Assembly (NCBI RefSeq): GCF_947179165.1
Contig: NC_077245.1
Span: forward strand, 52,620,286 to 52,684,285
Direction of reading: 5' to 3'
Origin: Solanum dulcamara
Lineage: Eukaryota; Streptophyta; Magnoliopsida; Solanales; Solanaceae
DNA: 64,000 nucleotides
In this document: in pieces, positions 34,601 to 45,628 of the stretch
Layout of the letters: each line of letters starts with the position of its first letter
Position numbering within the stretch: position 1 is the first letter of the stretch
Notes under the pieces: model-generated
The model's input: the letters and a program-made list of their open reading frames with translations, nothing else
Database searches by the model: none
Told to the model about the DNA's origin: nothing
Made by a program: the position numbers and the translations under genes

Positions 34601-35153
34601 CTTGATAGGTGGTAAAGTATGCTCCTCTAAAATTTATTAACCCAAAAGTATAAAACCTCTCCTTGAAGGTCATCAAAAACTTATCGGCATCATTTCTTAT
34701 AGCCATAGAAAATCTAAGAGAAGTCTTAAAATACCCTGAGCATCTTTTGGTCCTCTAATGACACATATCCTGGTGTGATAATTGACTGACTAGCAATAGG
34801 TATTGGTGGCATCTCAATCTTGGGAACCACTACTGCCAGGTGAACCTATAGTGATGGTATTACTGGAGTTGGTGCCTATTGCATGCCTTTTTGCAAAGCT
34901 AATAACTTGGCAATAGACGTCTAAAGTCCTAGTGCCATAGGTGGACTAAGTGGTGGTTACTCTTGTCCTGGCCCCATTAGTTGTAGGGGTGCAGGAGCTA
35001 GTTGTGGTTCTAAAGCTAGATCAAGCGTCACATCTCTGACCCAATCCTAAGTCGGTGCTATAGTTCTCGCCCGACCTTAGGGTAAACCTCTACCCCTAGT
35101 TGAGGCACTATCTTCTGGCCCACAAGCATCACCCCATCCACCACACCACTCAT
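31620..35153 (-). pseudogene. E6 gag, split by a solo LTR
   Basis: A start ATG at 35153-35151 (MSGVVDG...) is the likely gag start, about 200 bp inside the PBS. Capsid-like sequence runs to 34115, then the solo LTR (32030-34109), then the C-terminal zinc-knuckle part (about 31830-32029). Frequent stops. E0 (20860-21070) shows the same site without the LTR, confirming where the insertion fell. Confidence 0.7.
32025..34114 (+). repeat. 2.08-kb solo LTR in E6 gag
   Basis: LTR 32030-34109: starts TGTAAGACCCC, ends GGGGTGTGACA; flanks CTGAC (32025-32029) and CTAAC (34110-34114), a 5-bp target duplication with one mismatch. The reverse complement of its right end follows the internal end of the E5 5' LTR (CTCAAAAACCAT and AGCAGAAGACTT words), so it belongs to the E5 family in plus orientation. 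No internal domain is present, hence a solo LTR. Confidence 0.88.
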
Positions 35154-35354
35154 ACGAGCTATCCTGTGAAAGAGTAAAACAAATAAGATTCTAGAAATTG
35201 AATAAGACAACTAATTGCAAAATAAAGGATCAAAAGATAGAATCTTCCTAAAGATATCTTGTAGCCTCCCGAAGATAGGATACAAACGTCTTCGTACCAA
35301 TCTGTAGAAATCTACTAGACATTGGTTTTGTACCAACAACACTGGAACCTGGGG

Positions 35355-35369
35355 ATCTGATATCAACTT
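35355..35369 (-). other. E6 primer-binding site
   Basis: Plus strand ATCTGATATCAACTT next to TGTCAAGACATG; the element strand reads TTGATATCAGAT, a one-base variant of the initiator-Met PBS. Confidence 0.65.
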
Positions 35370-35535
35370 TGTCAAGACATGAAAACTCAAGTCATGATGG
35401 CACCTACAAAAACTCATCGATAGGTAAACCAACCCATATCCCAGAATGATAAGTAATGAGAATATTATGTAGAAACCTTAAAATAATAGAAAGTAAATCA
35501 ACATAATAGAGAAATATACAGCGGAAAAAAGGAAC

Positions 35536-35584
<49 letters not shown>

Positions 35585-37471
35585 ATCCAATCCCATGACC
35601 TGGTGGACGATGGTAGAAATGAGTATAGACTCCAAAACAAAATAAATAAGTACAGACTTCTCTCAAATTCCAAAGATTCGACAAAACTATATAAAAATAG
35701 AGATGAGTAAAACTAGCACGCCATCAGCTCACCCTCGATCTCTGGATGTCCCCGCTGCTACACATAATCAATGTTGTTGACTGGCACTCAGATATGCATC
35801 ACGAAAAAAATATAGAATACAATATGAGTACCAAAAAGACTAAGCTTGGAAAGAAAATACATAATGAAAAGTAAGTAATTAAATGGTAATTGAGGGTCAG
35901 ATAAAAATGGTACAATGGCAGAAAGTGTAATTATGTGCCTCAATAATCTATTAGGAATAAAGCGATACATTAAAGTATATAAATCTAACATAACCAGATC
36001 CTTATAATCCCAGAATGTGTATTCATGTGCAATTAAAATAAAAATAACCCAAATGGACCGCCATAAGCACGCTGAGTATAAATAAGAGATACAACTAATT
36101 CTAACTAAGATTAGGCAAGTTCCAGAACTAGAATCGCTAAAACCTGGACTTTGAACCATGGTTAAGTCACCCCAAAGACTACAATAGAACCATATTGTCA
36201 AGGACTGGGCTTGGACCTAGAATCACTACTAGTAGAAGTATGCTCGAACCTCAAACCACCTCTAAAATACTCTGAAGAACTCCATAATCACACGTTCATG
36301 ATCAAGCAATTTAAATAGCATAGAACAAAACCAGTTTTAAAGTCACAAGGGATCCACTCTAGGTTCAAACCGTGGACCCAATCCAATATAACCAATAAGG
36401 CCCGAAATCACAATTGAAACCCCCAAGACCGCAAAATAAAGGAATTATAGATGATAGTCTAATAAGGATAGAGTTTTCATCGAACAAAGGATTGATTCTA
36501 TCAAGCCCAAGTTTGCTACACTAGTCTCTAGGGAGCTGGAACCATTTGAGTCGACATTGGAGGATTTCTAAGGCAAAACTATTCCAAATAGCAATTCAAA
36601 GGCAATCACTAGCCTACACCTAGGCTAAGGACAATAATAAATCAAAATTGTCAATAAAATAGGCATTAAGCTCAACAAGGCATGATAGGAAAAACAAGTA
36701 AGGTATACATGCTTAATTTCCCCCGAAATTACCTAATAAAGAAGGCTAATGCGGGATTTCTATCTACCAAACATAAAGCATGATAAGAAACCTCCCAAAA
36801 CTAGCTAAACACCATGAAAATACTAAGAAAAGATCAATCTAAGATTGGTAAGTTGTAAACTACCTTGAAGCCGATCACATGCACTTAGAAATCTATTAAT
36901 ATAGAGCTTTGCCCTTCTAAATAACCTCCGATCACTTCAATGCTAACAAAAAATGGTTGTAGCATCAATACAGATATTTTGACACCCCATTCACAAAAAT
37001 AAAAGATAGGATTAAAAATGAGTCAATACGGCATAATGAGACGCATGCAAGGAATCTCGATGTTGACTCCTTCAATAGGTCCAAATTAGCTCAAGGAGAT
37101 TATGCCCTAAAAATGGGCACAATCCGAGTTTAAAAACACTTAAAGAAGCCCATGCACCAACATAATTAAACTTTCACAATTATAGACTAAAAATGGAGGA
37201 AACGAAAGGAAACTTACAAATTTAATCATACCAAAAATGGTTTAAAAAGGTCCCAAAGAAATTAACCCAGCTAAACCCAGCTACAAGCACTAATTTCCCA
37301 CAAAATCTAACCCTCTTAAGTACCAAAAGTCGAACAACACTTATAGGAAAAGCAGCTAAAAATGGATATAATCTACAAGCAATGACAGTAAAGTGGTCAC
37401 TTAGCCTCTTAAGCAGCCACCGCTAAAGAGGTGCCTTGGTCGCTGAAGAAGCTATGCCTTGGCCGTAAGGC
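35370..37471 (-). repeat. E6 5' LTR (interrupted at its U3 end)
   Basis: Begins TGTCAAGACATG after the PBS and extends at least 2.1 kb to the E1 insertion at 37472. Related to the E0 LTR (1-~1700). It contains an uninterrupted AT microsatellite. No gene in this stretch; open frames over the AT tract are artefacts. Confidence 0.75.
35539..35580. repeat. (AT)21 microsatellite
   Basis: 42 bp of perfect AT dinucleotide repeat inside the E6 LTR. The E0 LTR lacks it in the aligned part, where only a short TATATATAT run is seen near 279. Confidence 0.95.
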
Positions 37472-39520
37472 TGTAAGACCCCATCAGTTGGAAAGTTAGG
37501 AAAGTGAGGTATTAAGGAAAGTTGTAGAAAATTTAGCACCAAATGCTGACCACGGGACCATTCATGGTCCGTTTCAGTATCATGGCTCATGGAGAGGACT
37601 CGTGTAGGTGCCAAAGTTTAGGTGCTTTAAAAGAGGAGGTATATGGCCCATAGAGAGCTTACAGATCATAAAGCCTCTTGTGAACTTGATCCCAAAAATA
37701 CTTGAGTTAGGGTGAGGACCACGGGGGGCACCACGAGCCATAGTGAGCACCACGAGCCATGGTGTCCTCTGTGGAGGTCACCCCTTCAAACCCAAAAATA
37801 GAGCTCATCACGATGGCCACCACCACGAGCCATACTGAGCTTTACATACTGTGGTAGTCCTTCAGTCCAGGTGTTTGACTAAGTTTAAGTTAGGAGTATT
37901 TTGGTCTTTCTCTATGTTTTTATTTATGAATGTAGATGGTTTTAGGGGTTTATTCTATTCTAATAACTATTCTAAGCCCTGAAAACCCTCTCAGTCTCAC
38001 CCAAATACTCAAAACCCAAAATCTCTCATCCTTCCTCTGGCTAGTTTCAAGAGAAATCAAGTCAAATCTCCATTCAAGAGCAAGATTAGTGCTTCTATGT
38101 ACTAAGGTATGTGGAAATTTATCTGTGGGCCCTTTCATCCATGGAATTCCAAGTTTTCTCTCAAAATCTCTTATGAATTCTTCTTCTAAAAGCCATAATT
38201 TCATGAAGTAGCATTTGTTATTCTTAATTATGATGTATTTCGTTGTTATTAGTCTAATTATACATAATTGACAATACATTGCATGATTTCAAGTTGAATT
38301 TCAATGACCCATATTATATTCCAGTTTCAAGTATGTTTTCAATGAACTATGATCATGAATTTCAATGAATGCTTTATGAATTATTACCAATGATTATGAA
38401 TGAATCATTCACGATTATAAATAATGTTTCAATGATGTTAAAAGTAAGAAGTTATGGTCTGATAAGATAGTTCTCACATAATTATGTTAAAGAGGTGATA
38501 AGGTAGTTCTTACCAACTCATGGATTCTTGTGAATTAATCATGTTAATGAGCTATTTTATGATTTTCTTATAATGAGGATTGATATCATTTATTGTCTTT
38601 ACTAATGATATTAATGATTATGTTTTCATGAAATTTCATTGGGATAATGACTAAGCATTGAGAGGACTTTAAGGTGGGGTTCGATTTGGTAGCCATAATA
38701 GCTATCCAAGGGAATCCTAAGAGAAACCTTTAGTCCCTAACTACATTGCCTATGTAGGTTTGTAAGGCCAATATGGCATAACTGGTAGATCTACATATAG
38801 CACAAATTTAAAAAATATACCATCATAGAGTCTACTTTGGAAAAGTAGCCTCCCCCTTCTCGATGTGGGGAACATTGGATTTCATGTTATATCTCTCATG
38901 ATCTTATATTTTAGTTAAAGGTCCTATACCATATCAAGGTAAAAAAAAGGTATAAAGTTCTCATGATGATGTTTTTATGCATTAACCATATGATTATGCT
39001 ATTTTAAGGTTTTCATGATTTTACTCATGTTTTAAGATAATGGTCATTCATCCCATTTTCATATTGATTATTTTCTATATTCATTGTTCATGCATACTTT
39101 TCACATACTTAGTGCATTTCTTGTAGTAACGCATACTTTTGCCTACAATATATCATAATATAGGGTCGAACGATCATCGCCCACCCCCTCCTTATAAGTA
39201 GAGTTGAGCTTGTTCTTTCATTGTGGTGAGTCCTCATATTTTGAGGATGTATCATTTTGTTTTCTTTATGTCTTTATGTCCTTATTATATTGTCATGGAT
39301 GATCTAGGAGCTTGTTTTATGCCCCTATCTAGTTAGTAGAGGTAAGTCATGGAGTCTATGTTGTCTTTCATTTCGAGTTTGAGACTTATTCTCCTATATT
39401 GATACTTATTTTCTTTACTTACCTTATGTATGCTCATGTATGATATGCTAAGAGTATTGGTTGGGATCATCTTGGATTCTAATCATCGTGTCACACTAGG
39501 ATCTAGCTTGGGTCATGAAA
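37472..39520 (+). repeat. E1 5' LTR (2.05 kb)
   Basis: TGTAAGACCCC at 37472 to about GTCATGAAA at 39520 (decayed GTGACA). U3 (37545-37860) carries several CCACG..CATGG short palindromic words like those of E3. A GTGCA/TACT-rich segment near 39105-39165 corresponds to the conserved inverted-repeat pair, here decayed. Confidence 0.82.
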
Positions 39521-39523
39521 TAC

Positions 39524-39536
39524 TTGGTATTGGAGT
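39524..39536 (+). other. E1 primer-binding site
   Basis: TTGGTATTGGAGT following the LTR; one or two changes from TTGGTATCAGAGC. Confidence 0.7.
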
Positions 39537-39738
39537 ACAAGGTTTAAAGTGTCCTAGGGAATATAGCATACCGCGTCGAGTAGAGTCTTTTTCATTGATG
39601 TGAAGTGCACCACACCTATGAATCGGAGGCTATGAGGCATCTTAGGAAAAACATCACTTATTTTATGATCTTATTGTGCAATAGAGTTGAACTCTAAGGA
39701 TTCCTCATCTAATGCTTTCACTTTGAAATTTTAGAAAT

Positions 39739-40900
39739 ATGCCTCCACAAATAAACTTCGTATGAAGGAACGTTGAACAGGAGCAATAAGCTCCAAATGA
39801 ACCTTTGAATTAACAAGTGTCCCATGCGGAGTTTCGGGCCGCTTTCCAAGTTCCTGCTCAAGCCTTGGTGGCTCAAGTTACCTAAGGGGTGGTAGGTTCT
39901 ATGAACATAAATATGGGTACGAAGGCTAGCCGAGTTTGTGATTTCTCCAACATGAACCCTCTTGAGTTTTATGGTTCTAAGGTGGATGAGAATCCACAAG
40001 AATTCATAGAGGTTATTGGTAAGATTGTTGACATCATGGATGTTATCCCAGTGGAAAAAACAAACTTGGTGGCGTATCAACTCAAAGGGGTTGCTCAAGT
40101 TTGGTATGATCAATGGAAAGATGAAATAGGTAGAGACAATAATCCCATTGATTGGGAGGATTTCAAGAGTAGAATACTTGGAGGCATATTAACTCAAAGG
40201 GGTTGCTCACATTTGGTATGATCAATGAAAAGATGAAAGAGGTAGAGATTATGGTCCTGTTGATTGGAAGGAGTTCAAGGGTGCTTTCCTTGATCGTTTC
40301 TTTCCTTTGGAGTTGACAGAGGCTAAGGTTCAAGAGTTCATCAATTTGTACAAAGGTAATATGAGTGTGAGGGAGCATGCGCTTAAGTTAACAAAGTTTT
40401 CCAAATATGTTCATTTTATGGTTGCGGATCCTAGGGCTCGTATGAGCAAGTTTGTTTCAAGTGTGTCCAGTTTGGTGGTCAAAGAATGTATAACCACCAT
40501 GCTTATCAAAGATATGGACATTTCATGGCTTATCACACACAATGAGCAAATTGAGGAGTATAAATTAAAAGGAAAATCTAGAAGAGAGTCCAAGAGCGCT
40601 CGAACCGATGGTGGTACTTTCTCACATGGTAAGTATGGGAATAGTGATCGTCCTCAGTTTTATCAGTAGTAGTCCAACCAAGCTTCATCTAACACTCTGA
40701 CTCCAAAAGTTGATAAAGATATGCCTAATCCTAAGGCACAAGGAGGAGCTCCGAGTGGTCAAGTCATCCCTATATGAAGAAGTGTGGGAGAAATCATACG
40801 GGTGAATGTTTAGCAGAATTGAATATATGATATAGGTGTGGAAAGACGGGTCATCAAGCAAAGGAGTGAAGGAGTGGTTCTATACCCCAGACTCAAGCTT
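39739..40900 (+). pseudogene. E1 gag with internal duplication
   Basis: Start ATG at 39739 (MPPQINF, then a stop after seven codons). Capsid piece open at 39889-40221: FYGSKVDENPQEFIE, LVAYQLKGVAQVWYDQWK. A 112-bp tandem duplication (40071-40182 and 40183-40294) repeats that block and shifts the frame. The next open piece is 40307-40669. The CCHC knuckle near 40838-40870 reads *YRCGKTGHQAKE*: the first and last Cys codons have become TGA. The nearby CGRNHTGEC is intact. Confidence 0.82.
40071..40294 (+). repeat. 112-bp tandem duplication in E1 gag
   Basis: Two copies in direct contact, each starting GGC(G/A)TAT(C/T)AACTCAAAGG and each holding TTTGGTATGATCAATG. Length 112 is not a multiple of three, so reading frame is lost at the junction. 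The copies differ at well over ten sites, so the event is old or involved a diverged template. Confidence 0.85.
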
Positions 40901-41019
40901 AGGCTACAGGTCATCCAGATCAGCGTGGTACTACTTCGAGTGGAGGTGAGTGCTAAAACAGATTTTATACCCTTCAAACTCGTCAGGAGTTAGAAGATTC
41001 ACCCGATGTGGTGACTGGT

Positions 41020-41364
41020 ATGTTGAAAGTATTTGACTTTGATGTATATGCATTGTAAGATACCGGTGCTAGTCTATCATTTGTTACTCCTTATCTTGTT
41101 ATGAAATTCATTGTTAGTCCAGAAATCTTGCTAGAACTTTTCATCTATACTATTGTTGGTGATTCAGTTGTGGCTAAAATAGTCTGTCAAAATTGCCTAC
41201 TTTCAATTTTCCATAAAATCACCTTAGTTGATCTTGTAAAGCTTGATATGACTGATTTTGATATTATTCTCGGTATGGATTGGCTTCATGCATGTTATGC
41301 CTCTATATGTTGTAGGACCCGTGTGGTCAAGTTTCAGTTTCCTAATCAACTAGTCCTAGAATGA
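41020..41364 (+). pseudogene. E1 protease
   Basis: DVYAL then a TAA, then DTGASLSFVTPYL at about 41060-41095: the catalytic DTGA is intact, although preceded by the stop. The piece 41101-41364 ends with FDIILGMDWLHA, the C-terminal retropepsin signature of this lineage. Position directly after the knuckle and before the RT entry is normal. Confidence 0.82.
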
Positions 41365-41513
41365 AAAAGTAGTAATTCTGTGTTTAAGGGTCAACTCATC
41401 TCACCTAAAAGATTGGAAAATGATTTCTAAAGGTTGCATTTATTAAAGGTTGCATTTATTATCTAGTCCAGGCTAGAGATACATATTCTGAAGGTCCTAC
41501 TAATGATTTAGTT

Positions 41514-42076
41514 TTGGTTGTTAATGAGTTTTTGAAAGTTTTCCTCGATGATCTCCCAGGGATGTATCCCTCCCGAAGGGAAATAGACATTGGTATCAAT
41601 CTTCTCCCCGATACCCAACTTATTACTATTCCTTTTTATCGAATGGCCCTGGCAAAATTGAAAGAATTGAAGGAGCAGTTGAATGATTTGTTGGATAAGG
41701 GTTTTATTAGATTGAGTATCTCTCCGAGGGGTGCTCTAGTTATCTTTGTAAGAAAGAAAGATGGTTCTCTCCATATGTGTATTTACTATCGACAATTGAA
41801 AAAAGTCACAATTAAGACTAAGTATCCAATTCCAATGATTGATGATTTATTCTATCAACATCAAGTAGCAAGCTACTTTTTAAAGTTTGATCGGGTTATC
41901 ATCAACTCTGAGTAAGGGAATATGAAATTCCAACTATAACTTTTAGAACTCGATATGGTCACTTTGAATTATTGGTTATGTCTTTGAGACTAACAAATAT
42001 TCCTGCAGCTATTATGGATTTAATAAACAGGGTGTTCAAGCAATATTTGGATATGTTCGTAATTGTGTTCATTGAT
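41514..42076 (+). pseudogene. E1 reverse transcriptase, cut in the active site
   Basis: Open piece 41514-41915 covers the entry region ([56 protein letters not shown]). A frameshift near 41880-41920 follows, then [13 protein letters not shown] and [27 protein letters not shown] at 42070, where the sequence is replaced by the E2 LTR. E2 thus entered between the two Asp codons of FIDD. Confidence 0.88.
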
Positions 42077-44149
42077 TGTAATACCCCGTACCTTTCTAAC
42101 TTAGATTAGTCCATGAAACAAGAAAAATTGCGAAAATGGACACAGGAAGGATGCGAACTTGAGAGCATAATTTTGATTTGGAAAATTTTTGAGATAGTAT
42201 AGTCCACGATGTTTGTGTATTGCGGAACTCTGAAAAGCCAATCTAGGGAGCAAGTCTGCGTCGCGGACATGGTGTTATTTTTGTCCAAATTTAGTTTTTA
42301 ATTGAATGCACTTTACACTTTTTCCTACCTATTAGTTAATGAAGCTAGACATTTTCAGGACTTAATTCGACTCTATTAACTAACCTAAACCCCTATTCTC
42401 TTTTATTCATTCATAATTCATCTATTTCAAACAATTCTCTCTCTACAAAGTCTCTCAAATCACCATTGAAGACAATCAAGCAATTCTCTCAAGCTTTTCA
42501 CCAAAATTCCATAGTTCTTCAAGTTTCTTCTAGTTTCTCATTGAATGTATGTGGGCATTCATCCATGGGTACCTTTCACCCATGGAGCCCAACAAATTCT
42601 TATCTTTTTCAATATGTTCAAGTATCTATTTTTATGGGTTTGATGATCTCATTTTTAATTACGTGAATTATGATTTAAATTATGATTATGAATCTATTTC
42701 AACAAGAATTAATGATTATTGCATAAAATTGAAGAGTTTTCTATAAATTTCCTACATTACTCTTTAGGGTTCATGACATGGATGATGAGTATTTTCAATT
42801 ATACTTTGAACTAATATTATTTTCATGAATTATGTATGGGTTGATGTAGATTATATATTATTTTTACATATTTTCAATTCAATTTCATCATTTCCAAGTC
42901 AATTAATTATAAACCTATGTTTCCACCTTAATTTCTGGTATAAGTCATGATCATAGAATTTCAAGTATTCAAGAAATTTTAAATAAAAGGGTGACTTCAG
43001 ACCCTAATGATACTCTTTTATGAAATAAGATTCGTGATGATGGAAGGACTACACCCACATTACATGAATCACATGATAATGAGCTATTCCTATGAACAAA
43101 TTTTATGAATTGGATTGGTAGTTTGATTGGCTTTCCACATGATAAGTTTATGATTTCAATACAAGTATGAACTATGATGATGAAAAGCTTATGATGTATG
43201 ACAAGTATGATTTATGATGATAGATATGTGTTAAGTGAGATGTTAACTTAGCACCGAGATAACTTTGAGGTGGGGACTTGACCCAAAGGGTCCTTAGTAG
43301 CAATCTTAATCCCTTAACTACATTGCCACTGTAAGATTTCCATTTCTCGCCTAGCTAGTGGATTCACACATTGCACTTGATGATGATGATATGGAGTCTA
43401 CCTTGCCAAGTAGCATCTCTCTTCTTGATGGGGGAACTACATCGGATTTCATGTTATAGATCTCATGGTCTTAAATGTTGGTTATGGGTATATCTTACAT
43501 ATGTATGGTCCTTATGATGATTTACTTAACTAATCCTATCTTTTAGGTTTACATAATACTCTTATGGTTTATTGTGCATTGAATCTTCTCGTGTGTACTT
43601 ATGATTTTACTCTCTTATCACGCTATTTGAAATGGTCATTTGCACAACATAGTTTCTTTATTTATTACATTGCCTATATACTTAGTACATTCGTACATAC
43701 TAATGCATACTTTATTTCCTAAATTATATCAAAATATAGGGATGGACGTTTCATCCTCTTCTCGTGGTTAGTTTGTGATTATTGAAGATTGTGTGGTGAG
43801 TCCTTATGTTTTGAGGGAAAGCCAAGTCTATCTTTCCTTTTCTTGTAATTCTTAGTCTATGTTGGTACATTGAGACTATTCCATGTTATATCATTTGTTT
43901 TCTTTGAGGGTGAGCTAGGAGCATGTCCTAGACCCCGCCTATGTTAGTCATGTAGTGGCATGTTGGATATCTATATGGAGTCTATGTTGACTTAGTTCAT
44001 TCTATCTATGCTATGTTCTTGGATTTCTTATGAGTTTCTGCTTATTGTTACCTTATGTATGCTTATGATATTTTAAGAGGCTTGGTTTGGGTTTCTTCGA
44101 AAATCCTAATCGCCGTATTACACGTAGGGCCTAGCTTGGGTTTTGAAAA
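42077..44149 (+). repeat. E2 5' LTR (2.07 kb)
   Basis: TGTAATACCCC at 42077 to about TTTTGAAAA at 44149 (decayed end) just before the PBS. The five bases TTGAT (42072-42076) preceding it should recur at the far end of E2. Conserved inverted repeats at 43682-43703 and 43718-43740. The chance frames at 42466-42746 are in the LTR. Confidence 0.85.
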
Positions 44150-44151
44150 AC

Positions 44152-44164
44152 TTGGTATCAGAGC
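44152..44164 (+). other. E2 primer-binding site
   Basis: TTGGTATCAGAGC: exact match to the initiator-Met tRNA complement. Confidence 0.85.
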
Positions 44165-44364
44165 ATAAGGTTCTGAAGTATCTTTGGGAGTCCAACATAT
44201 TGCACTAAGTATAGTCTAATTCATGGGTGTGAAGCGCGCCACATTATAAGTAGGATGCTATGAGGCGTGTTAGGAAATCTTTACTTCTTCCATGATCTAA
44301 GTCGTGCGATAGAGTGTACTCTAAGTGTTTTCCCTCTAACGATTGTCCTTTAAATTTTCAAAAA

Positions 44365-45500
44365 ATCCCTCCAAGAAGAGCTCTACTCTAAAGAGGGGTT
44401 AATGATAATGAGGGACAAGCTCCTCAAGCTCCTAATGATCCTCTAGCCGATCAAGTTACCCATGCCAAATTCCGAACAACCACCTCTATACTAGCCTAAG
44501 CCATGACTCATCAAGTGAACCAAGGAGTGTTGTCTCCTTCAAATATGGTTACACTAGCTTCAAGAGTTAGGGACTTTACAAGGATGAACTCTCCTGAGTT
44601 TCCTTTTTCCAAGGTTGATGAGGATCCTTAAGACTTTATTGATGCGGGGCATAAGATTGTTGCTATTATAGGGGTGTCTTTCGAGGAGAAGGCGGATTTG
44701 GTGGCCTACCAATAAAGGGTGTTCTCAAGTGTGGTTTAATCAATGGAAGGCCAAAAGGGTTGAAAGGGATCCCATAGTTTGGGAGAACTTCAGGGTTGCA
44801 TTTCTTGACTGCTTCTTCACACTTGAATTGAGGGAGGCAATAGTATTAGAGTTCATAAATCTCAAGCAAGGTAATATGAGTGTAGGGTAATATGCCCTCA
44901 AGTTCACAAAGTTGTCCAAGTATTCTCCTTCTTCAGTAGCCGACTCCCATTCCCAAATGAATAAGTTTATTTTGGGAGTGTTGGACTTGGTGATAAAAGA
45001 ATGCTGAACCGCAATGCTTATCAAAGAGATGGATATTTAGGTTCATGACATATGCCGAACAAATAGAAGGGGGAAAGCTTAAGGAGAAGAATGTGAGGGA
45101 TTCAAAGAGGGATCGATTCGAAGGTGGGTTTTCTCAATCAAAATTTGGTGGTGGTAATGGCCATTTCCAACAATGCCAAAGGTTTCAAGGCCAAGGTTCT
45201 TCACAAACTCTGGGCCAAAGATTTGACAAAGATAGGGTGCGCAACCTTTAGGCCCAAACTGGTGGTGTTAGTGGGTCTACTCTTCCTAAGTGTTTTAAAT
45301 GTGGGAAAAATCATGGAGGCAAATGCTTGTTTGGTATGGGTGCTTATTTTTAATTGGTTAAGGTGAGGCACGAGGTCTCTGAATACCCTAATAGTACAAC
45401 CAAAGAAAGAGAAGGATGTCCTCAAGGTCAAGCTACTAAAGGTGGATAAGTTCAACAAAGTGGGGCCCACGCCAAAATAGGAGTTTTGCACTCAAACCTA
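44365..45500 (+). pseudogene. E2 gag, start codon lost
   Basis: The family start MPPRRA is encoded by ATGCCTCCAAGAAGAGC-like sequence; here the first codon is ATC (44365-44367). Capsid sequence follows in broken frames (RDFTRMNSPEF near 44575; FINLKQGNMSV near 44850). The first zinc box CFKCGKNHGGKC near 45291-45325 is intact; the second is lost to a stop (GAYF*). Several frameshifts. Confidence 0.78.
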
Positions 45501-45520
45501 GACAAGATGTTGAGGAGTCT

Positions 45521-45628
45521 ATGTTTTGGGTCTTTGACTTTGATGATTATGCTTTACTTGATCCAGGTACCACATTGTCTTTTCTTACTCCTTACCTTTC
45601 TATAATATTTGATATATGTCCCAACATC
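45521..45628 (+). pseudogene. E2 protease, interrupted
   Basis: FDFDDYALLDPGTTLSFLTPYL (catalytic DPGT at about 45560) then IIFDICPNI, where the sequence ends at the E3 LTR. Resumes for about ten codons at 55035-55066. Confidence 0.82.

Larger units (their letters stand above)
29838..37471 (-). mobile_element. E6: Ty3/gypsy element, sister of E0
   Basis: Minus-strand element read leftward: 5' LTR (35370-37471, cut by E1), PBS, gag (35153 leftward, interrupted by a solo LTR at 32030-34109), protease, RT and part of RNase H. It stops at 29838 in mid-RNase H; integrase and 3' LTR are missing. Gag and protease closely follow E0. The missing right end of its LTR should lie beyond E1, outside the window. 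Confidence 0.8.
37472..42076 (+). mobile_element. E1: Ty3/gypsy element, 5' half
   Basis: Plus-strand element inserted into the LTR of E6: 5' LTR 37472-~39520, PBS about 39524-39536, gag, protease, and RT up to the FID of the FIDD motif, where E2 enters at 42077. The remainder (RT C-terminus to 3' LTR) must lie right of the window if the nested copy is intact. Multiple stops in gag and protease. Confidence 0.85.

Noticed and set aside
35404..35684. Minus-strand open frames with an alternating Tyr-Ile run that look like membrane proteins
   Set aside because: They translate the (AT)21 microsatellite inside the E6 LTR.
35788..36201. 137-codon hydrophobic minus-strand frame
   Set aside because: Lies wholly in the E6 LTR, and the aligned E0 LTR does not keep the frame.
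38220..38280. Possible tRNA or small RNA gene in AT-rich LTR segments
   Set aside because: No cloverleaf or conserved A/B box could be traced; ordinary LTR sequence.
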